From the NCBI GenBank assembly GCA_004123355.1, contig SCHM01000002.1, forward strand, positions 10,699,569 to 10,763,568: a stretch of DNA of 64,000 nucleotides, written 5' to 3'. The DNA is from Amphirosellinia nigrospora (Eukaryota > Ascomycota > Sordariomycetes > Xylariales > Xylariaceae). A model generated the notes under the pieces. It ran no database searches and had not been told where the DNA came from. It saw nothing but the letters and a program-made list of their open reading frames with translations. Below, in pieces: positions 28,701 to 41,254 of this stretch. The number at the start of each line of letters is the position of its first letter. Positions within the stretch are counted from its first letter, which is position 1. Made by a program: the position numbers and the translations under genes.

Positions 28701-30823
28701 ATGACATCGATGGCATCGATGGCCTCAAGCCGTGGCTCCCCTGGCCAATGGTCGCCGCGCTCTAGCTCAGGTGTCACCCCAGAGACGGCACACCCGACAT
28801 CAATCTCGACTCTAGCATGATCGGTCCTGACTCGGCCCACGGAACTAAACGAAAATCTCGGGCTTCCACTGCTGCTGCTGCGGCGGCGGCGGCGTCCGGC
28901 AGTGGGGCTCGTTTCCAGTCGTCGGCAAGATCAGACATCTCAAGAAGGAGGATGGTGAACCCTTGTGGAGACGAGACATTCAGTACGACTTTCTACGCGC
29001 CGTCTTCGATGACGAGACGAAGGTCTTCACCAACAGCTACGAGCCCGGCAACTCGGAAAGGCAGAGCTTTGCGGATTTGTACATCGACACCATGGCGAGG
29101 AGTAGCAAGACCAGCAAGGTCCTTCGAGACAAGCTGCTTAGCGATCGCGAGGCTGCGAAGGGCATGGCTATGGTCTGCTTGCTCGTGAATGTCGGACGAA
29201 TGAACACGACCCTCAATTGTATGATCACCTCTTACGCTTCTACGAAGGAGAGGACTCTGCTGACTCGGTCCATCTAGTCTTCCCCGAAATGCGAGCTCAA
29301 TTACGAACCTATCATGCCATTCCGTCACTGCAAGCCCAACAGGATGCCTCCGCATACAAACAGCTACAAGATGCCCCCAGATTAAAATCCATCCTAAAAG
29401 GGGCCGCCGAAGATCGAACCGAGCCTCACGATCTCAGTGAATTCAAGAATCTCAAGTCGCCGCGGTCAAACCCCGTCAATCTCATCTTTCTCGTGTGCTC
29501 TCAGGCGTCGCAGGTCGCCGAACTGCACTTTCCCAGCGGCGGCGAGTTCCATGACCTCGTTATGAAAACAAATTATACGAGCAAGTCTCGTGCAAAAGCA
29601 TTCCTATGGTTGATGTGGCAATATCTGGAATCCGACTTCACCGAAGAGGGCTGCGAAGAGAACCCCTTCGGTGCTGGTGTCGACTATGAGCTTGGGTTAG
29701 CCAACCAGGGCGTCCCCGCATGGAAGAGATGACGGCAGACGAAGAGGCACGCGAAAATATAGATTCGCCAGAAGAAGTTGAGTTCGGACGCGAAAAGCAG
29801 AGTCATAGGGCCAAGATCATTGCCGCCGATCAAGCCTACGTAGTGGACAGCCAAGCAAAGAGAGGCTCAAGAGCTAAGCTCCTAGTCGAAGATAGTCCGT
29901 CCGCAGCGGTCCTACCACGCATACGACCTTCGAAGCACGAGTCAGACTTGGATAGCACCCGGTCTACTCCGCCTCCGAGAGCTCTATCTCGCCTCGGTAT
30001 CAGCAGTACTATACGTCGTGGAGGCGCCTCTTTGAAATACCAAGTGTTCGATGCCTCCTCGCCCGCTGGCCCCGGCTCCCACCCCCCTGAAGGCATTGTT
30101 CCACGAAAGCCACGGCCTCCTACTGCGCATCAGTTGGCAGTTGAGCGAAACCGAAATCAACGGGTAGAGTACATACTAGACCGCGGCCTTCGAAGACAGC
30201 ACCACGTCTCACGGAAGATGCGGCGACAGGAAGGCGTGATGATCCGTACGAAACGGCGCTTGGATTCCATGACCGACCCATTCATAGATAGTGACGAGGA
30301 AGATCCCAGGACACATATTAGCACCAGATCTGTCTTTCGAGATCGGGGGTTTGGGGGCCTCTCTCAACTTGCACATGAAGAGGACAACTTCGGTGAAGAG
30401 CCTGCGTCATATGCGGCGGCAGTGAGAAGAGCAAGCCGGCGGCTCAAGCGGTGGGATGGGCGTCGTGATTTAGGAATCATTGCAACTAGCAAACAACGCG
30501 CTTTAGTTCAAATCTCAGGCGAACCCCTTCCCGACCCAATTATGGAACTCGAACGCTTCGCTACTCCAGACAAAGGACAGGTGAAAAAGATTCGAGCAAA
30601 CGGGAAGGCCAGCGTCAACGGCAACCTTAATAATTCTAATGGCGATGTGACGATGGAAGATGCTGACGATTTAGATGATGTGGATAAGGAGCTTCTGGGT
30701 ATCGACAGCGGCGCCGAGGAGCCCGAGGCTATAGCTGGAGGCAAAGATGAAGACGAGGAGCTCGACGAAGTAGACAAAACATTATTGGGACTTGATGAGG
30801 ACGAAGACACCGAGAGTACTTAA
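28701..30823 (+). CDS. IES1: Ino eighty subunit 1 (Ies1)-like protein of the INO80 chromatin remodeller
   Basis: Apparently one exon of about 700 codons. After a low-complexity serine/alanine start (MTSMASMASSRGSPGQWS) comes a conserved block: GKIRHLKKEDGEPLWRRDIQ (about 28928-28985), YDFLRAVFDDETKVFTNSYE, then LLVNVGRMNTTLN (29180-29220) and VHLVFPEMRAQLRTYHAIPS (29265-29325). Further on are SRAKAFLWLMWQYLESDF and EENPFG, then EEARENIDSPEEVEFGREKQ and a long basic-then-acidic C-terminus with two similar motifs (DVDKELLGID and EVDKTLLGLD). I recall this arrangement as fungal Ies1. The INO80 assignment rests on memory of the family, not a search. One-base breaks occur near 28785, 28920, 29220 and 29722, with conservation continuing across each. 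Confidence 0.75.
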
Positions 30824-33800
30824 TTGGTTTGATTATATAAACCAACAAAGCGCTCTCTAGCTATGGGTTTCAAATTGGTCTGCGATCAGCCTACCTGCTG
30901 GTTATTTCTTTCCCGCGCGGCGTTAAGGGATGGTGAGCAAGGCTTGAAGGGTTAGGGCCTGACTCACGAAAGTCGCTTGTTAAATGGAAAGGAGTTTCTG
31001 CCTTTTATGTATGAGTAACCAAAAAGAGAAAAACACAGCCCGCGCAGACAAGAGCGGTGGTGCAGGTAGCGATGGTATTAAGATAATTCCCAAGGAAAAC
31101 TGTACAAATATAGACAAACTTAATTAGTGCCTGCCTGCCTACTCCCTACATATAATCATATTTTTCTTCCCTCGGCGTTGTGACGTGTGTACGGTGTACT
31201 TAATATTCATGCTTTTAGACTTGCGAGAACTATCATCTAACCCCGGGAACGGTCTGCGAGTTTGCTCTTACGCATACACTGGGGTTTGGCTCCCATATGG
31301 TGGATACGGTATTTTTACATAGTGTGAACTCATCTCCCTTGTGAATTAAGGATTCGGTTGTGTATCGGCGAGGCGACAACAGATTATTCTTCTTCCTCTC
31401 CTTCTACACCTTCCGCCCTCGATCTTGTCCCTTATCAGGGGTATTACAAGCCAGTAGTCGATAACTGCAAAATACGTGTGTGTGGTTGCATGCCTAGTGA
31501 GTGATTATAAGTGCCTACCTACCCGAGGAGACCTGGCTTTTGGACAAGGTATTGGCAGAGATGGAGGCGTTTGTCGCTGGGATGACTGGGGGTGACATTG
31601 CCTGGCCAAGATACTGCAATTCTAACCTTCCTGGGCATTATATTACCTGGTTGAAGGCCTTGTTAGAAATAGATATGGTGTTACAGCAACTGTATAGCTA
31701 GGAGAAAAAGGGCCGTCCTAGTTTCAATATTTTGTAAAATAGGCGCGGCTGTAAATAGTGGTGGCTCTAAGTTAGAGGTCACAACTTACTGCCTTTTTTT
31801 ACAATAGCAAAGAAATGTAAATTGCCCAGCCCCCTTTGACGCAAATATGAGATATGTACCAATCTATTCACCCCGACTCAACTGATACAGGGCGGGTAGC
31901 TATCTAACAGTCATCGTTCTCAATTACTTGGTTGGCGACGAACCAGCTTTTCTAATGAGTAGTATTAAAACTGGTTCCTATTAGTTAGTCTATAGGGTGA
32001 CACAATACAAGTTTCAACACCGACGTAATATTTTCATCGCTTGTGTTGATGTCTTGCTATCATTTCCAAGTCTGTTGGAGTATATAGGGATATTTTCTGG
32101 CAGTAGATGTAAAGGTTATATGAAAGACTCAAGGCTGCAGATGATATACTAGACTATATCTTTATTTTATTTTACCTGTGTGAACTCACCTCAGACCAAT
32201 GGATGTCCATTAGTGAGAAGAGAAGATGAAATGGGTGGTCATACGAGGATCTGGAGTGACTATGATACAGCCATACGATTAGTTATTGAGGTGCACAGGG
32301 CTCAGACAACAGACATACTTCACATTGAGTTCACGTACGATGCGCCTGTTTCGATAGAACATGATGCGAGGAAATGTGGAACAGGTATCTGGAACACACT
32401 GCAGACGCTTTAGATTGAGAGTACAGTCGACATGAGACATCGCACGTGTGGTGCGGGTGTTGGTTCATAGTTGAATATTATAATGAATCACCACACGGTT
32501 TAGGACGCAGTACGCAGCTCGACTACAACGATTTGATTTCCTCGTTGAATTATTTACCCTCGACTGCATCTAAGAGGTGGTAGATTTAAATACCAGGCGG
32601 TTCATCTCAGTAACTACACCATGTAGACAATATCTCGGTTTCGGGATCGGAGCCTAAATTCGCAATGCATTCCCAGCCGACCAATCGGCTACTGTGTCTC
32701 ATCTCGGTGCCGACACGCATAAGAAGAGGCTTGAAGGATTCGAGCCGGATCAGACTAACGTTTTTTTGTTTTAATTTTTTTTTACAACGATTGCGTGTTG
32801 GTTCGTTTTTTGCCTAGCTCGATCTAGCTTCTAGAACAATGTTGCGATTGGTTGAGTAGATGGTGAATAAGAACTCCCATGTCAACTTGCAACGGAAACC
32901 TCAAGTTGTTCTCTTTTGTTAATTACCTAGGTAGTGAACAGTTTTCTTCCACTTCAACAACGCCGATAGATGAGTCATCAAATAATCCATCTCGGACGAA
33001 GGCATCAATGACTGTCGTACTACGCCACGAAGGGTACAATAGTTGGCAACTACTAGAAAATTATGGATCTAGGCCCAACAGGGTATGCATTGGTCCACAC
33101 CTTCTAGAAACTTGTACACAATTTAAAGTGATTATTGAACAAGACTAACTGAGACTATCCCACTGAATTACAAAGCAGACAAAGAGTATGGTTGCCTGAT
33201 AAAGGCAAGGCATTTACTGAAACGGCGCCCGACGCCGGACGAAGGTTCCATCAATTGTAAGATGCATCTCGGGTACTATGTAAAGTGGAAAAAAAAAGCA
33301 TCCAATGGCCAAAGTACTAATGCATGGCACACACGACAACTTGCAGGGGACGGATTCTGATCATGCCCGCCCGCTTCAATGACGCTCGTGAGGAGGTGCT
33401 ATGACACACATGCTGTAAGCCGCGTTTTGCGTGCAGATAATAATGAGTCAACGATGATATAGAGTGCAGTATAGTAGGTACCGTATTTTACAGTATTCGC
33501 CGCATGCATGTCCACGTAGACGGGCGGGATTCAGTTGTCGCATCGCATACTCATGTTGTGATTTCGACAAATAATTGGCCCCGCGAATGAAACACTCAGG
33601 CGGTGTGATTAAAAAAAAAAAGGTGAGCATAGAGGGAGGGTACAGTAATTATTAATTTTATCGACTATGCTCGGTCTACGGCGTCATAACTTTGCGAAGT
33701 CCGGTCTTTAACTAGGTACATAGGTAGAAGACCAGACTAGTCGAAGAGTCGGAAGTCCGCATATGCAATCTTTTTGCTTGGTAATCGCCCAGAGATCATT

Positions 33801-34911
33801 CTTACAGTAGTCTATCTGGGGTACATTTAGCTTCATGCCATGTCGGCATATTACTTAGGTAGACATAGAATCCAATCCCTTGGCAATTCCGGTGCCACTG
33901 TCAGTTAAACAGGTGGAAAGCGTCAAACGCACGAGCTTTCTGCTAAAAATCGATACCGTAGGCGCTAACGAATCTTGGCCTCGCCTTGTAGTGTACTACC
34001 TAATCAGTAGTCAGAACTAGGTAGCCGTTGCTAGGAATGACTCCCGCCCGTTTTACCTTTGTTGAAAACAGAATACTCTGGCAAATCATTCAACATCCTT
34101 TTCTTACCATTGAGACAGCGATTGTACTACACTGCAAATGGTAAGGTACCGTTAAGCGACCGTTACACTATACATGACGTACATTTACAGATAAAATCGG
34201 CTTCGGCTAAGTGTGTATTATGTACTGCAGGTAATTAGGTACGCCAATGAATGGATACAATACCTACCAAATAGTACCCTGCTGTACCCTGGTCATGCTC
34301 GGAGCCGGAACGTACTACTTAACGCCGGCTCAGGAGCAGTAAGGTGCAAAAAACGGGACTGTCAAACGGAAGGAAACGAAGAGGGGCCGGTGGATGAATC
34401 AAAGCATCATATAAATATGGGATAGTCACCTAGCATCCACCAAATCGCCTATCAAAGCCCGTTCCTCAGGTGCCTCCTCCTCCTCTTGTCTACCTAAGTA
34501 CCTAATCCGACCACTTATCAAGTATATACATGCACCCTGGTCTTTCTCTCTCTCGCCCTTACCTCCATCCTTCAGTCGCTCTCTTGTTGGCGTGTGTGTG
34601 TCATTGATTGATTGTCTTGCCATATACCCAATTGAGTGTTTGCCGTCATATTCATCTTTCGGCATGATTATATAATCATATATTCTATTGTTTTGTCTAA
34701 TACCTCGGGCTTGTATTTAACATCTGCCTATGCCTATGGTGGCACTATTTCGAGTTTTGTCAACTCCTGGCAAGCTATAATTTGTTGTTATCAGCATCGC
34801 AATATTACCACAGAGTTTTTAGTCATATTGCAACTAATTTGCCGTGGGTTATCAAGTCGATTGCGCTGTCAGTAGGGGGGCGGTTAAAGAAAGGGCCTGG
34901 CATATTACACT
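30824..34911. other. Gene-poor 4.1 kb intergenic region
   Basis: The longest unannotated stretch outside the AT-rich end. It is moderately AT-rich with many stops in all frames. The longest frames (31501-31701, 32180-32413, 32879-33148, 34213-34425) show no domain, codon bias or splice support. A perfect TACCTAGGTA lies at 32924-32933. No tRNA-like cloverleaf was found by eye. The last 300-400 bases are probably promoter and leader of the ABC transporter. Confidence 0.5.
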
Positions 34912-37900
34912 ATGTCGCACATACCTGATGAGAAGGAGACGAGGCCAGCAGACCATCTAACCGGGGTCGATGCGCCGGCAAAGTCGGAATCTTCGTTACC
35001 TTTCGAAGACCACGATGACCACGAAGATCCGGAGGAAGAGATTCGCCGTCGCGAGGAATCCCTTGATGAGCGCGCCGCTCGAGAGGAGCTGAAGCGTACT
35101 CAGAGCTATGCCACCGATACCAGCACCATAACCCGTACCACAACTCGCGCCTCAGTGCCAGCCGGATCCAAGAGGCCATGGTATAAGACACCAAACCCTC
35201 TGTTATGGGGGTCGGTCCCTCCCGTGCCCAAAGAAAAGCAGGAATCAAGAGAAGCAGGCGCCGGTTTCTTCAGTAAGCTGACATTTCAATGGATGGCTCC
35301 ATTGATGAACGTAAGTGACACAAGAATAACAACAAGCGCAAGCTGAACATGTACCTAAGGCTGCGTGATGGGACTTTCGTTAACTGAGTATAGGCCGGGT
35401 ATAAAAGACCACTCGAGCAGGGTGACCTTTGGAAAGTGAACCATCAACGATCGGCGGATTTCATGGCTAGCAAGTGCTCGGAATCGTTCGAACGGAGGGT
35501 GAAAAATGGCGACAAGTATCCGCTGCTCTGGGCTATCCACGAAACGTTCTTCTGGGAGTTTTGGATCGGCGGCCTGTGCCAGCTTGTAGCCTCCATCTTC
35601 CAAGTCTTGTCACCCTTCGTCCTCCGCTTTCTCATCGCGTTCGCCCAAGATGCCTGGGACAATAAGCAAAGCGGAAAGCCTCCACCACCCATCGGTAGAG
35701 GGATTGGTTTGGTTGTGGGCGTCACATTAATGCAAATCTTCCAGAGCTTAGGAACTAATCATTTCATATACCGCGGTATGATGATTGGCGGCCAAGTACG
35801 AGCCGTACTGATCAGCTTAATTTTTGAAAAATCCATGGCCATCTCCGGTCGAGCTAGGGCTGGTGGCAAGGCCATCACGAATGGTACAGCTGAAGAAAAG
35901 CCAGGTGAAGCGAAAGAGGATAACAAAGAAGAGAAATCCGAGAAGGATAAAAAAGCAGAGAAGCCAGGGATTGCTGGTGAGGGTGTGGGTTGGAGCAATG
36001 GTCGAGTCGTCAATCTGATGAGCGTGGACACGTATCGACTCGATCAATCGTCTGCTCTTTTCCATATTATCTGGACTGCTCCGATCCAGTGCATTATCAC
36101 TCTTATTGTTCTACTCGTCAATCTGTCGTACAGTGCACTAGCAGGTTTTGCTGTTTTGGTTATTGGAATTCCAGCACTCACCCGAGCTATTCGCAGTCTA
36201 TTCCGACGCCGAGGGGTCATTAATAAGATTACGGACCAGCGAGTATCCCTCACCCAGGAAATATTGCAATCCGTTCGCTTCGTGAAGTATTTCGGATGGG
36301 AGGGCGCTTTCATGAAGCGCCTAGAAGATGTTAGAGGTCGTGAGATCCGCGGTATCCAAGTTCTTTTGGCAATCCGTAATGCCATCAACTCCGTCAGCTT
36401 GTCGCTACCGATTTACGCCTCCTTCCTTTCATTCATTACCTACTCACTGACCGACCATGGCCTCGCCCCCGCCGAAATCTTCTCTTCGCTCGCACTTTTC
36501 AATGGTCTGCGATTGCCTCTTAACCTATTACCCCTAGTCATTGGTACTATTGTCGACGCCTGGTCGTCAATGAAGCGCATCCAAGAATATATGATTGCCG
36601 AGGACCAGGAAGATACTGCTGTTTTCAAGCCAGAAAACGAGGATGCGGTTGAGATATGCGATGCAAGCTTCACCTGGGAGCGGACACCTACACAAGAGAA
36701 CGACAAGGCAGGTGCTGCCGGCAAGAAAGGGGCTTCAAAGAAGGAAAACAAACAGCCCGCAAAGGCTGAGAAGGGCGCGGAAAGCTCAGAATCGAACTCT
36801 GACACGGCTAGCACCCTAATAGAGGAGCGGGAGCCTTTCAAGCTTGAAAACCTTAATCTCGCGATTGGGCGTAAAGAACTCATTGCGGTTATTGGATCTG
36901 TTGGCAGTGGTAAGACGTCTCTCCTCGCAGCGCTGGCTGGCGACATGCGGAGGACTTCGGGCGAGGTCGTCCTGGGCGCATCAAGAGCCTTTTGCCCCCA
37001 ATATGCCTGGATTCAAAATGCTTCGGTTCGCGAAAACATCCTCTTCGGCAAAGATATGAATCGTGAGTGGTACAAGGAGGTTATCAAGGCGTATGTCCAC
37101 CACCCCTTTAATTGAGGGCCAAATTACTAATCCTTGATCCAGATGTGCCCTGCAGCCTGATCTCGATATGTTGCCAGATGGTGATGCGACCGAAATTGGC
37201 GAACGAGGTATAACCGTTTCTGGCGGACAAAAACAACGACTGGTAAGCATTGAATCCCCAATTTCCTTTCTGCTAAGCTTCTACTCCCACATGTTCCTGT
37301 ATACTCTCGAATTCCCCGAAAGTAGATCGAATCTGTGTCACAATTGAAATTTCCTGACCTTTGATTGCTTTAGAAATCGCCCGTGCCATTTATTTCGATG
37401 CCGATATTGTCCTTATGGATGACCCTCTCAGCGCTGTCGACGCCCACGTCGGTCGACACATCATGGACAACGCCATTTTGGGTCTATTAAAGGACAAGTG
37501 CAGAATTCTCGCGACGCATCAGCTGTGGGTATTAAACCGCTGCGATCGCATTGTCTGGATGGATGGCGGCAAAATCCGTGCCGTCGACACTTTTGACAAG
37601 CTCATGGAGACTGAGGCCGGTTTCAGGCATCTAATGGAGACGACGGCTGTACACGAGGAAGGATGAGGATGAAGCGGCTGTTGAAAAGAAACATACTGAG
37701 AAGGGTAAAAAGAAGAAGAAGGGTCAGGGATTGATGCAGGCTGAGGAGCGAGCCGTCTCCAGCGTTCCGTGGTCGGTTTACACTAACTACGTGCGGGCGT
37801 CTGGCAGCATTTTCAATGCATTATTTGTCTTTCTGGTGCTTATCATTGCCCAGGGCGGTAATATCGCGACCAGTCTGTGGCTCTCGTATTGGACTGGAGA

Positions 37901-39587
37901 CAAGTTTGGGTATTCGCAAGCCGTTTACATCGGAGTTTATGCCGCTCTTGGAACTGCTCAAGCGATCTTCTTGTTCATATTCGCCATCTTGCTGACAATA
38001 TTCGGAACGCGAGCGAGCAAAGCGCTGCTCCATCAAGCAGTGACAAGAACACTACGAGCTCCCATGTCATTCTTCGACACAACGCCTCTTGGGCGCATTA
38101 CAAATCGGTTCTCGAGAGACGTCGATGTTATGGACAACAACTTAGTAGATGCCATGAGGATGTACTTCTTGACAGTGGTGACGATCATCAGCGTATTTGC
38201 TCTCATCATTGCGTTCTTCTACTACTTCGCCATCGCGCTTGTGCCGCTTTCCGCAATTTTTGTGCTAGCGGCATCATATTACCGCGCTTCGGCCCGCGAA
38301 GTGAAGCGTTTCGAGTCGGTTCTGCGATCCGTTGTCTTCGCCAAGTTTAGCGAGGGAATTTCAGGCGTGGCGTCTATCCGCGCATATGGATTACAAGGGC
38401 GTTTCGTGGGCGACCTCAGGAACTCTATTGACGACATGAATTCAGCATACTACCTCACATTTTCGAACCAACGGTGGCTGTCGATTCGCTTAGATCTGAT
38501 CGGTAACCTACTGGTGTTCACGACAGGCATCCTGGTCGTAACATCCCGGTTCAGTGTACCCCCGTCGATCGGTGGCCTGGTCCTGTCCTACATCTTGAGT
38601 ATCGTGCAGATGCTGCAGTTTGCCGTGCGGCAGCTAGCCGAGGTGGAGAACGGCATGAATGCTGTGGAACGTCTCTTGCATTATGGTACACAGCTTGAGG
38701 AGGAGGCTCCTGAGCACACAATCGACGTCCGCCCGTCCTGGCCCGAAAAAGGCGAGATCATATTTGACAATGTCGAGATGCGATACCGAGCCAATTTACC
38801 CCTCGTGCTCAAGGGCCTATCTATCCACGTCGGGGGCGGCGAGCGCATTGGCATCATCGGCCGCACTGGCGCCGGCAAGAGTTCCATTATGTCGACCCTA
38901 TTCCGTCTCGTCGAGATATCTGGCGGTCATATTACTATCGACGGTATCGATATTGCGACAATTGGGTTGCATGATTTGCGGTCGCGTCTCGCCATCATCC
39001 CACAAGACCCGACCCTGTTCCACGGCACCGTGCGCAGTAACCTGGACCCATTCTCCGAGCACACTGACCTCGAGCTGTGGTCCGCATTGCGGCAGGCCGA
39101 TCTCGTCTCCGCGGATGCGGGCCCCAACGACAAGGACCCAGGCCGCATCCACCTGGACAGCGTGGTGGAAGAGGACGGTCTGAACTTCAGTCTCGGGCAG
39201 CGCCAGCTCATGGCGCTGGCGCGTGCGCTCGTCCGTGGCTCCCGCATCATCGTATGCGACGAGGCGACGAGCTCCGTCGACATGGAGACAGACGACAAGA
39301 TCCAAAAGACGATGGCCGAGGCCTTCAAGGGACGGACACTACTATGTATTGCGCATCGTCTGCGCACCATCATCGGGTACGACCGTATCTGTGTCATGGA
39401 CGCAGGACGCATCGCCGAGCTCGGAACCCCGCTTGAGCTCTGGGAGATACAAGGCGGTATCTTCAGAAGTATGTGCGAGCGGAGCGGGATTCGACATGAG
39501 GATCTTGTCGGTGCAGCTAGTGGACTTCTAGCTCTGGAAAATGCACCGGTTGATGAAGATCGTATCGAGCCCGCTGCGCCGCGATGA
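34912..39587 (+). CDS. YOR1: ABC-C (MRP/CFTR subfamily) transporter, Yor1-like
   Basis: A full-length exporter for organic anions or drugs, probably at the plasma membrane. Exons: 34912-35310, 35394-37090, 37143-37242, and about 37372-39587. A hydrophilic N-terminus of about 100 residues precedes [20 protein letters not shown], the Yor1-type entry to the first membrane domain. There is no extra MRP-type TMD0. NBD1 has Walker [10 protein letters not shown] (36896), the signature VSGGQKQRL (37216) and Walker [13 protein letters not shown] (37406). NBD2 has GRTGAGKSS (38861), [17 protein letters not shown] (39182) and [12 protein letters not shown] (39247). Two Lys/Glu-rich insertions are notable, one in the first membrane domain's cytosolic loop (35890-35970) and one within NBD1 before Walker A (36690-36800). 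One-base breaks lie near the exon 4 start (37372) and at 37663, just before the acidic linker to the second half. Confidence 0.88.
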
Positions 39588-41254
39588 GATGTGGTTCGGT
39601 GTCGAGATTATCCGGTCTCACAAAAAAGCAAAAATATAGTTTAATATTACCGTGGCTTCATGGTTGTCATTGGCGGCATAGCGTTTGAGATACATTTATA
39701 CCTTTATATAGTTAGTAGTAAGCAATTATAGACATATTTCGTTCAGGCACAATCATTTTCCGATTTCTCAGGCCGTCGTCCTACTGCTGTAGTCGTGGAA
39801 GTAATGGAGGGTGGATGCTCGGTGAACGCGAATATCCAAGATGCGACAAAGGCATCCTCCTTATCGATGTTGTACATATTGTATCAGCTTAAAAGGGGGT
39901 TACAAAAAGTAGAGCTATTTATTTTAGTATGAAGTGGGCGAGAACGCGAGCTATCATATCAACACTACCAGAAGTAAACGACAACCTATCCGCCCGCGCG
40001 CCTATGTAGTGGTTTATATATATGTAAACCACTAACTCCGATCCCCATTTATAAGCAACAGGGCGGGATTCACGACATGATCACATGGGAAAGGAAGGGA
40101 GGGGAGGGGGAGGGGGAGGGGGTCGGGATGTTTTAGCAGGGAGGTTCAAAACACGCAAAAACACGTCAGAATGTGGCGGGATGAAGTGCTTTTCAAGCAA
40201 TGCCCTCCCTCCTTCCCTCCCTCCTAGTTGGGTCTCACACATCCCATCCCATCTCATCCCATCCCACCTAACCTGACCTGACCTGGTCCCGTCTCTTCCG
40301 GCAAAATATGGGCGTCGAAGGCTAGCTAAGTAAAAGGAAAACGGCCGTTGTCGATGTATACAATATGAATGTGTAGGGGGGAGGTTCATTCTTTAGCTAC
40401 TTGGTCTCGCCCATATGCTACGCGTTATCGAGTTGTTGCCTTTATACGCGAGGACTGGCTTCGCTCCATCTTACCTATCTATATAATCTATAGGTAGATG
40501 CTTTATCTTATTCCGTTCATTGTTCCACTTAGTAGGTAGTATACACACATCTATATATGCGGCAACCCCCTATCTAGATAGTCATTTCCCCCAAAACCTC
40601 GGCTCGCCCGCGAGTGATGAACTTAGAGCCTTAGAAGATGCCGTTCTTCGTCCTACTAGGTATTTGCCTTTAGATGTCTATCGTGTGAATCGGTATCAAG
40701 CAACTCCTCGGTCTCAGATATAAACATTGAAGCTGCTATGGGCCGCTCTCTTTCTATACCCTCAACTAGCTAGTCCTACCGTATGAATAATTCTCATCAT
40801 TTATAACAATTTATCTGTTATTGAGTGGATTTATCCATATAACCAACATATGTCAACAGGATTTATCAAATGAATTGCATAGATCTCTACAGTTGTGAAA
40901 GTAAGAGCTACCAAGGGTTGCAAGCCTATACTAATAAACACAAAAGTTGAAGACATGTAATCTATTAATTGTGTACCAATACCCAGTAGGCCGTTTCCTA
41001 CTAACGCCCCTTAATGCCAACTCCATACCATTACATAAGACTTCAACAAGTCCCGTATATATAAAATACTGATAGCATTTAAATGAGCATTGCGTGGCCG
41101 CTTCTAACCATTCATCTCCATTAGCAATAACGACCCCATCCTGGCCAGTTTTTGTAGCCAAATCACCAGATACCTCCGATCCGTTCAACGTTGTCTAATT
41201 CCAGTAGTTTGCCTATACATAATTCATGACGGATTCGAAAGGCGTTTAGTCAGG
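39588..41254. other. Convergent intergenic region with G-rich and C-rich tracts
   Basis: About 1.7 kb between two gene 3' ends. It includes the purine tract at 40087-40122 and the matching pyrimidine tract at 40203-40225, followed by short CATCCC/CTGAC tandem sequence to 40290. No gene is supported. Confidence 0.6.
40087..40225. repeat. Polypurine tract with facing polypyrimidine tract
   Basis: On the plus strand 40087-40122 is almost pure G with single A interruptions, including G runs of three to five, enough for G-quadruplex formation. At 40203-40225 the same strand carries CCCTCCCTCCTTCCCTCCC, nearly complementary to it. The pair could also fold as an imperfect hairpin of about 80 bp loop. 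No function is known. Confidence 0.7.

Noticed and set aside
30508-30810. Minus-strand serine-rich frame
   Set aside because: Antisense shadow of the acidic C-terminus of the IES1-like gene.
38898-39412. Two long minus-strand frames and a plus-strand frame over the second ABC nucleotide-binding domain
   Set aside because: GC-rich coding sequence leaves the other frames open; the plus-strand NBD2 frame has all the motifs.
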